Assembly: GCA_900551745.1 (NCBI GenBank)
Contig: URXA01000007.1
Span: 1 to 54,874, forward strand
Direction of reading: 5' to 3'
DNA from: an uncultured Phascolarctobacterium sp.
GTDB taxonomy: Bacteria > Bacillota > Negativicutes > Acidaminococcales > Acidaminococcaceae
DNA length: 54,874 nucleotides
A program made the translations under genes and the position numbers. Below are positions 48,957-54,874 of this stretch, in pieces (position 1 is the stretch's first letter; each line of letters begins with the position of its first letter). Under the pieces are notes generated by a model that searched no databases, had not been told where the DNA came from, and saw only the letters and a list, made by a program, of their open reading frames with translations.

Positions 48957-51278
48957 TTACTCCTCCAAAGCCAATTTCAACACTTGATCCATATGATTAA
49001 CAGGAATGAATTTTATTGCCGCACGCACGTTAGCAGGAAGTTCTTCCAGATCCTGCATATTCTGTTCAGGCAGCAGAATAGTTTTTACACCATAACGATG
49101 CGCAGCCAGCATTTTTTCTTTAATTCCGCCTACCGGAAGCACTTTGCCAGATAAAGTTATCTCTCCAGTCATGGCAATGCCTGCTTTAATGCAACGTTTA
49201 GTCAGCGCGGAAACCATAGCCGTCACCATAGTTATACCGGCGGAAGGACCATCTTTAGGTATTGCACCTTCCGGTAAATGAATGTGGATGTCAGTTGTTT
49301 CATAAAACTTTTCATCCAAATGCAGCTCTTTGGCACGGGAACGAATATAAGTGTAACCGGCCTGGGCAGATTCTTTCATAACATCACCCAGCTGCCCAGT
49401 CAATACCAGGCCGCCTTTACCGTTAGTAGCCAGTACTTCTACCTTCAGCAATTCACCGCCAACACTGGTCCAGGCCAAACCTGTACAGATACCTATTTCT
49501 GCCTTGGCAGTCAGATCGCTTTCCAGGAAAATAACCGGTCCTAAATATTTAGTCAGGTTTTTCTCGGTAACTTTAGCACTTTTCACCTGTTTCGTCACAA
49601 TACGATGTGCTGTTTTACGACAGACTGCCGCTATTTTTCGTTCCAAATTACGAACACCGGCCTCACGGGTATATTCGCGTATAACATGACGCAGAGCAGT
49701 TTCCGTAATATTCAAAGTTTTTGCAGTCAGGCCATGTGCCTGACGTTCCTTCGGCAGTAAATGCAATTCACCGATTTTTACTTTCTCGTCTTCAGTATAA
49801 CTTGTGAGCTGGATCACTTCCATCCTGTCTAACAGAGCCGGAGGGATAGTTTCTACCGTATTAGCCGTTACAATCCAAAAAACATGCGACAGATCAAAAG
49901 GAAATTCAATATAATGATCACTGAAAGTGTTGTTTTGTTCCGGATCTAATACCTCCAGCAGAGCAGAAGCCGGATCACCCCGAAAATCAGAAGCCATTTT
50001 ATCAATCTCATCCAGCAGAAAAACTGGATTCATACAGCCGCAGGTTTGCATACCATGAATAATCCTGCCTGGCATTGCACCGATATATGTACGACGATGA
50101 CCGCGGATTTCTGCTTCATCACGCACGCCGCCTAAAGAAACACGGGTAAATTTACGGTTGATCGCTCTGGCAACCGAATGCGCCAATGAAGTTTTACCTA
50201 CGCCAGGAGGCCCGACCAAGCATAAAATCGGTCCTTTGCTTTGCTTGGTCAAAGCACGTACTGCTAAATATTCTAAAATACGTTCTTTTACTTTTTCCAA
50301 ACCGTAATGATCTTTATCCAGCACTTTAGCGGCCACTTCAAGATCAAAATTATCTTCTGTAAACTTACCCCAGGGCAAACTTAACAGTACGTCGATATAA
50401 TTGCGGATTACGGCGCTTTCAGCCATCATCGGCGGCATTTTATAAAGACGGTCAAGTTCTTTATTGATTTTTTCAACGATCTCAGCAGGCAGATCAAGTT
50501 CTGCCATTTGTTTTTTATATTCGTCGATTTCGGCCTGGCGTTCATCGCCTTCGCCAAGCTCTTTATTAATAGCTTTCATCTGTTCACGCAGATAATATTC
50601 TTTTTGGTTCTGTTCGATCTGTTTGCGCACTTGCTGTGAAATATTTTTTTCCAGGCCGGAAATTTCCAGTTCTTTACATAAATAAGTATAGAGCTTATTC
50701 ATGCGTTCCTTAACATCGACCGCTTCTAACAGCTGCTCTTTTTCTTCGATATTTATAGACAGATAACCGGCGATCATATCCGCAACCCGTCCCGGATCAG
50801 TTTGATCCTTAAAGGTCAGCAGCACTTCACTGTTAACTTTTTTGCTGGCAATGATCCATTGTTCAAAAGTCTCAATCAGCATCCTGCGCAGAGCTTCCAC
50901 TTCGTTGTCTTCACTGACAACAGAATCCACCGGCAGTGCATTAGCCTGGAAATATGTATCAACAGCCGGAGCTTCGATAATAGTTTCGACTTTAGCTCTG
51001 GCTAATCCTTCTACAAGTATCCGCAGAGCTCCGCTTGGCAATTTCAATAATTGTTTGATTTCCGCTACGACACCATATTTAAATAAATCCGTCTGACCGG
51101 GTTCCAAAGTGCCAGCCTCCTTTTGCGATACAAGGAGTATCTGCTTATCGGAAGTCATCGCAGCTTCTACTGCACGAATGGAACGTTCTCTGCCTACATC
51201 AAGATTTATAATCATACCTGGAAATACCAGCATTCCTCTCAAAGGAAGCAACGGTATTAAACGTGGTTTTGTTTCCAT
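48957..51278 (-). CDS. lon: ATP-dependent protease Lon
   Basis: 773 aa bacterial LonA. An N-terminal substrate-binding domain (LIPLLPLRGMLVFPGM) and coiled coil precede the AAA+ module with Walker A GPPGVGKT and Walker B FLLDEIDK. The C-terminal protease domain has the catalytic Ser in PKDGPSAG and Lys in LSGKVLPVGGIKEK. It degrades misfolded and regulatory proteins in the cytoplasm. AAAGGAGGG precedes the ATG. It follows the clpX terminator. Confidence 0.97.
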   Translation of the reverse strand: METKPRLIPLLPLRGMLVFPGMIINLDVGRERSIRAVEAAMTSDKQILLVSQKEAGTLEPGQTDLFKYGVVAEIKQLLKLPSGALRILVEGLARAKVETIIEAPAVDTYFQANALPVDSVVSEDNEVEALRRMLIETFEQWIIASKKVNSEVLLTFKDQTDPGRVADMIAGYLSINIEEKEQLLEAVDVKERMNKLYTYLCKELEISGLEKNISQQVRKQIEQNQKEYYLREQMKAINKELGEGDERQAEIDEYKKQMAELDLPAEIVEKINKELDRLYKMPPMMAESAVIRNYIDVLLSLPWGKFTEDNFDLEVAAKVLDKDHYGLEKVKERILEYLAVRALTKQSKGPILCLVGPPGVGKTSLAHSVARAINRKFTRVSLGGVRDEAEIRGHRRTYIGAMPGRIIHGMQTCGCMNPVFLLDEIDKMASDFRGDPASALLEVLDPEQNNTFSDHYIEFPFDLSHVFWIVTANTVETIPPALLDRMEVIQLTSYTEDEKVKIGELHLLPKERQAHGLTAKTLNITETALRHVIREYTREAGVRNLERKIAAVCRKTAHRIVTKQVKSAKVTEKNLTKYLGPVIFLESDLTAKAEIGICTGLAWTSVGGELLKVEVLATNGKGGLVLTGQLGDVMKESAQAGYTYIRSRAKELHLDEKFYETTDIHIHLPEGAIPKDGPSAGITMVTAMVSALTKRCIKAGIAMTGEITLSGKVLPVGGIKEKMLAAHRYGVKTILLPEQNMQDLEELPANVRAAIKFIPVNHMDQVLKLALEE

Positions 51279-51361
51279 ATATTACCCTCCTTTGCCGACA
51301 GGATTATCTGCAGCAAACGATATTTTTAAAGCATTTTTATTACTTCAATTTATTTTAACAT

Positions 51362-51398
51362 AAAAAGGGGAAAAGGCTATGCCCCTTCCCCTTCTTTT
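51362..51398 (-). terminator. Terminator between clpX and lon
   Basis: AAGGGGAA and TTCCCCTT enclose a GC-rich inner region (GGGGCATAGCC), followed on the minus strand by TTTTTATG. Confidence 0.8.
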
Positions 51399-51407
51399 TT
51401 TAATTGC

Positions 51408-52658
51408 TTAACTAGCAACCACCATTTTCGGTTCCATGTGCTCTCTGATTGCCGCTTCTGTAACTACGCATTTTACAACGTCGATACGTGAAGGCACTTC
51501 ATACATCACATTACGCATTACCTCTTCAATGATAGAACGCAGACCGCGGGCACCGGCATTACGTTTAAGAGCTTCTTCTGCAATAGCCACTAAAGCACCG
51601 TCTTCGAATTCCAGTTCCACATTATCCATGGCCAGGAAATGCTGATATTGTTTTATCAAAGCATTTTTAGGCTCTTGCAGGATTTTGATCAAAGCGTCTT
51701 TATCCAAAGAATCCAGTGTCACAACAACAGGCAGGCGGCCTGCAAATTCAGGAATTAAACCGAATTTCATTAAATCTTCTGGCAAAACTTTTTTAAAGAT
51801 CGTATCGGCTTTTGCTTCTTCTTTTGTTTTGATATCAGCACCAAACCCAAGATTTTTCTTGCCGATACGGGCACCGATGATATTTTCCAAGCCGGCAAAA
51901 GCACCGCCGCAGATAAATAAAATATTAGTGGTATCGATTTGGATAAATTCCTGATGCGGATGTTTTCGTCCTCCTTGCGGCGGAACGCTGGCAACTGTAC
52001 CTTCCAAAATTTTCAGAAGTGCCTGCTGCACACCTTCACCTGATACATCACGTGTAATAGAAGGATTTTCTGATTTACGGGAAATCTTATCGATCTCATC
52101 AATATAAATAATGCCTCTTTGAGCACGCTCAATATCAAAATCAGCATTTTGGATCAATTTCAGCAGGATATTTTCAACATCCTCACCTACATAACCAGCT
52201 TCTGTCAAAGCAGTAGCATCGGCGATTGCAAAAGGCACCTGCAAAATTTTTGCCAAAGTCTGCGCCAGTAAAGTTTTACCACTGCCGGTAGGCCCCAGCA
52301 TCAGAATATTTGATTTTTGCAGTTCTACTTCTTTATCCTTTGCAGGATTATTCAGTTCATAGTTAATACGTTTATAGTGGTTGTAAACCGCTACAGCCAA
52401 AGTTTTTTTCGCTTCTTCCTGACCAATAACATACTCGTCAAGAATAGTTTTAATTTCTTTCGGCTTCGGCAGTTCGTTTACACTAACAACAGCAGCATTT
52501 GTTTCTTTCAGGTCTTCTGTCAGCATTTCATTGCAAAGTTCGATACATTCGTCGCAGATATAGACGTTATGACCGGCAATCAGCTTGCGGACCTGGCCTT
52601 CTCTTTTTCCACAGAAGGAACAAGTTATATTGCTGTCGTTCCCCTCGCCAAAGTTCAT
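51408..52658 (-). CDS. clpX: ATP-dependent Clp protease ATP-binding subunit ClpX
   Basis: 416 aa unfoldase delivering substrates to ClpP. An N-terminal zinc-binding domain (CSFCGKREGQ...CDECIELC) is followed by Walker A GPTGSGKT, Walker B IIYIDEIDKI and the ClpP-contacting IGF-type loop region. Normal length. AAGGAG precedes the ATG; it lies 22 bases after clpP. Confidence 0.97.
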   Translation of the reverse strand: MNFGEGNDSNITCSFCGKREGQVRKLIAGHNVYICDECIELCNEMLTEDLKETNAAVVSVNELPKPKEIKTILDEYVIGQEEAKKTLAVAVYNHYKRINYELNNPAKDKEVELQKSNILMLGPTGSGKTLLAQTLAKILQVPFAIADATALTEAGYVGEDVENILLKLIQNADFDIERAQRGIIYIDEIDKISRKSENPSITRDVSGEGVQQALLKILEGTVASVPPQGGRKHPHQEFIQIDTTNILFICGGAFAGLENIIGARIGKKNLGFGADIKTKEEAKADTIFKKVLPEDLMKFGLIPEFAGRLPVVVTLDSLDKDALIKILQEPKNALIKQYQHFLAMDNVELEFEDGALVAIAEEALKRNAGARGLRSIIEEVMRNVMYEVPSRIDVVKCVVTEAAIREHMEPKMVVAS

Positions 52659-52680
52659 ATTGTTATCTCCTTAGTATGTA

Positions 52681-53283
52681 TCATTTCGCTTCTTCAGCTG
52701 CTGCCTTACGGGTCACAACTTCGTCAATAAGCCCATAAGCTTTAGCTTCTTCGCTGGTCAGATAATAATCGCGTTCAGTATCCTGCGCGATTTTTTCTTT
52801 CGGCTGACCAGTATGTTTTGCTAAAATACCATTCATTTCTTCACGGATACGCAGAATTTCACGCGCATGAATCTCAATTTCAGTAGCCTGCCCCTGAGCC
52901 CCTCCAAGCGGTTGATGAATCATCACGCGGGAATACGGGAGAGCATACCGTTTCCCTGGAGTTCCTGCAGCTAAAAGTACAGACGCCATACTGGCAGCCA
53001 TCCCCATGCAAATGGTAGAAACATCAGGTTTGATATACTGCATCGTGTCATAAATTGCCAAGCCGGCACTTACACTGCCGCCAGGACTGTTGATATAAAG
53101 ATGTATATCTTTATTAGGATCTTCTGATTCCAGGAAGAGCAGCTGGGCGATAACGACATTTGCCATCGCGTCGTCAATAGGGCCGGTCACAAAAACGATT
53201 CTGTCTTTCAATAAGCGGGAATAAATGTCATAAGAGCGCTCTCCCCTGCTGGATTGCTCTACAACGATAGGCACATAGTTCAT
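52681..53283 (-). CDS. clpP: ATP-dependent Clp protease proteolytic subunit ClpP
   Basis: 200 aa serine peptidase that forms the 14-mer chamber. Catalytic Ser in GMAASMASV, His in MIHQPLGGAQG and Asp in the DTERDYYL region are present. It lies between tig and clpX in the conserved tig-clpP-clpX-lon-ysxC order. Confidence 0.97.
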   Translation of the reverse strand: MNYVPIVVEQSSRGERSYDIYSRLLKDRIVFVTGPIDDAMANVVIAQLLFLESEDPNKDIHLYINSPGGSVSAGLAIYDTMQYIKPDVSTICMGMAASMASVLLAAGTPGKRYALPYSRVMIHQPLGGAQGQATEIEIHAREILRIREEMNGILAKHTGQPKEKIAQDTERDYYLTSEEAKAYGLIDEVVTRKAAAEEAK

Positions 53284-53369
53284 GTCTTACACCCCTTTTC
53301 TTTAAGATTATATTTTTTGGTAAAGTCACATCTGCCGCCGAAGCTTAAAGCGCCGGCGGCAAAATGCCA

Positions 53370-54653
53370 TTATTTTGCGTTGTCGATAACAACGTGAGCT
53401 GCTTTACGGCGCAGAATATTTGCAAGCAAAAGTCCCATGTTGCCATTTGATTTGATGATATTCTTGACTTCGTCCAGCGTAGCACCATGCTGAGCAGCAA
53501 TAGTCGACAATTCAGCATCAACGTCTTCCATAGATACCTGAATATTTTCGGCTTTAGCAATAGCATCTAAAACCAGATCGGTTTTTACGTTTTCTGCGGC
53601 AGTCGTACGCTGATTTTCGCGGATCTTAGCCATGTCCATACCAGTATATTGCATATACATTTCTAAAGTCATCTTACGGCTTTCCAGACTCATACGCATT
53701 TCGTCGACCATTTGACTGATGCGGTCTTCGACCATAATCTCAGGAACTTCAAATTTAGCACCGGCAACAGCAGCATCAATCAATGCTTTTTCATATTCTA
53801 CCTTAGCATTGTTTTCAGCGTTTTTCTGCATACGTTCTTTGTAGGCAGCTTTCAGTTCAGCAACAGTTTTATATTCGCTGTTGGCTGCAACATATTCGTC
53901 ATTCAACTCAGGCAGCTCTTTGCGTTTTACATCTTGAACGTTAACTTTGAACACAGCTTCTTTACCAGCCAGCTCTTTAACGAAATAATCTTCAGGGAAA
54001 GTTACTGCTACATCAGTAGCATCGCCTTTTTTCAGGCCAACCAGCTGATCTTCAAAACCAGGGATAAAGGAGTTGGAACCAACTTCCAGAGGATAGCCTT
54101 TACCTTCACCGCCGCTGAAAGCTTCACCGTCTACAGTACCGGCGAAATCAATGATTGCAAAATCACCTTTTTCAATAATAGTGCCTTCTTCAGCAACTAC
54201 CATTTTTGCCTGACGGCTGCGCAGTTCCTCCACCGCAGCATCAACATCGGTATCTTCAACAACAGCTTCTTTTTTCTCTACAGACAAGCCTTTATATTCT
54301 CCCAGTTCTATTTCAGGTTTCAACGTTACTTTGATAGTCAGTTCCATATCTTTATTTTCTTCAAAAACTGATTCTTCAACTTTGGGATCGGAAACAGGAA
54401 TCAGGCTCTCCTGATCAAGTGCTTTAGTATAGCAATCGTTAGCAACGATTTCAAATGCTTCTTGTTTAATGGCATCTTTGCCATAGTGCATTTCAATAAT
54501 GTTGCGGGGTGCTTTACCTTTACGGAAACCGGGGATGTTTACGCTGTTAGCGATTTTGCTTATAGCTTTTTTAAAGCCTTTATTCACTTCCTCAGCAGGT
54601 AAAGTAATTTTGAGGGTTGCGTCATTCACAACTCTTTCAACAGATACGTTCAT
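53370..54653 (-). CDS. tig: Trigger factor (ribosome-associated chaperone)
   Basis: 427 aa, full length: ribosome-binding domain with GFRKGKAP (residues about 43-50), an FKBP-type peptidyl-prolyl isomerase domain (GDFAIIDFAGTVDGEAF) and an alpha-helical C-terminal chaperone domain. It binds nascent chains at the ribosomal exit. GGGAGGA precedes the ATG. Confidence 0.97.
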   Translation of the reverse strand: MNVSVERVVNDATLKITLPAEEVNKGFKKAISKIANSVNIPGFRKGKAPRNIIEMHYGKDAIKQEAFEIVANDCYTKALDQESLIPVSDPKVEESVFEENKDMELTIKVTLKPEIELGEYKGLSVEKKEAVVEDTDVDAAVEELRSRQAKMVVAEEGTIIEKGDFAIIDFAGTVDGEAFSGGEGKGYPLEVGSNSFIPGFEDQLVGLKKGDATDVAVTFPEDYFVKELAGKEAVFKVNVQDVKRKELPELNDEYVAANSEYKTVAELKAAYKERMQKNAENNAKVEYEKALIDAAVAGAKFEVPEIMVEDRISQMVDEMRMSLESRKMTLEMYMQYTGMDMAKIRENQRTTAAENVKTDLVLDAIAKAENIQVSMEDVDAELSTIAAQHGATLDEVKNIIKSNGNMGLLLANILRRKAAHVVIDNAK

Positions 54654-54745
54654 TAAAAAATCCTCCCTTAGGTTTTATATATGTACAAAATTAACAGCTT
54701 GTTCACGGCCAATACCAAAAGATACTGACATAAATCGCTCATAAT

Positions 54746-54774
54746 ATCATATCACAAGGATTTAAAGTTGACAA
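54746..54774 (-). promoter_or_regulatory. Promoter of tig
   Basis: Minus-strand TTGTCA (54774-54769), 17 bases, TATGAT (54751-54746), about 85 bases before the tig start. Confidence 0.7.
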
Positions 54775-54783
54775 GAAGCAACA

Positions 54784-54807
54784 AAAAACCCGGCAGGTTC
54801 TGCCGGG
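54784..54807 (-). terminator. Terminator after the tRNA gene
   Basis: CCCGGCAG and CTGCCGGG form an 8-bp stem with a 3-base loop, followed on the minus strand by TTTTTTG, 12 bases after the tRNA 3' end. Confidence 0.9.
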
Positions 54808-54819
54808 CAAATATTCAAG

Positions 54820-54874
54820 TGGAGCGGAAAACGAGATTCGAACTCGCGACCCCCTCCTTGGCAAGGAGGTGCTC
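54820..54874 (-). tRNA. tRNA-Gly (anticodon GCC), 5' part outside the window
   Basis: The minus strand shows an anticodon stem-loop CTCCTTGCCAAGGAG, giving anticodon GCC. A T-arm (TCGCGAGTTCGAATCTCG) and the acceptor strand TTTTCCGCT follow, ending in encoded CCA. About 55 of the expected 75 or so bases are inside the window; the D-arm and 5' acceptor strand are cut off. Confidence 0.92.

Overview
The window looks like chromosome of an anaerobic, double-membraned Firmicute of the class Negativicutes, most like Phascolarctobacterium or a related succinate-to-propionate fermenter. This is inferred from four things: an outer-membrane porin carrying an S-layer-homology (SLH) domain, Firmicute-style regulation (T-box, strong intrinsic terminators), a complete B12-dependent methylmalonyl-CoA module with succinate CoA-transferase, and a multimeric NAD(P)-linked [FeFe] hydrogenase. 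Nearly all genes are on the minus strand. No insertion sequence, prophage or CRISPR array was seen.

Layout. (1) 1-5.5 kb: succinate-to-propionate genes in the order succinate CoA-transferase, split methylmalonyl-CoA mutase (large and B12-binding subunits), MeaB, epimerase and the first codons of a probable methylmalonyl-CoA decarboxylase. (2) 6-14.5 kb: hydrogenase cluster. A regulatory half (two DRTGG proteins, an RsbW-like ATPase, a HydS-like divergent [FeFe] hydrogenase, a PHP phosphoesterase) precedes the catalytic half (HndA, ATPase, HndB, HydB, HydA), which has its own promoter with an inverted repeat beside it. (3) 14.6-21.6 kb: O-antigen ligase-like protein, folC, valS with a T-box leader, bactofilin, M23 peptidase. 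(4) 21.8-28.5 kb: feoAB with a repeated operator, a His-rich Zn/Cd-type P-ATPase, the SLH porin. (5) 28.7-40.1 kb: metal and cobalamin region. It holds an Opp/Nik-type ABC transporter behind a cobalamin riboswitch, two MATE exporters, an aspartoacylase-like enzyme, a CDF exporter behind a NiCo riboswitch, a CsoR-family regulator, and an orphan cobalamin-riboswitch RNA with no gene behind it. (6) 40.2-47.2 kb: a second methylmalonyl-CoA mutase operon (mutA-mutB-meaB plus two small unknown genes) behind a long cobalamin-riboswitch leader. (7) 47.3-54.9 kb: AbrB-type membrane protein, ysxC, lon, clpX, clpP, tig and a partial tRNA-Gly.

The parts fit a cell living on B12-dependent propionate chemistry. 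It has two mutase systems, each with its own MeaB, and B12-sensing RNAs on one mutase operon and on a candidate cobalt/corrinoid importer. A Co/Ni-sensing RNA sits on an exporter. The most novel item is a shared RNA architecture in the mut leader and in the orphan RNA at 37.85-38.34 kb. Both have a consensus promoter, a cobalamin aptamer, a tiny ORF with a strong ribosome binding site, a first terminator, a conserved two-hairpin module (one with an invariant 8-nt loop) and a second terminator. In the orphan copy no gene follows, so it may be a B12-controlled small RNA. Gene identities come from recognised motifs. All regulatory logic is inference from sequence.
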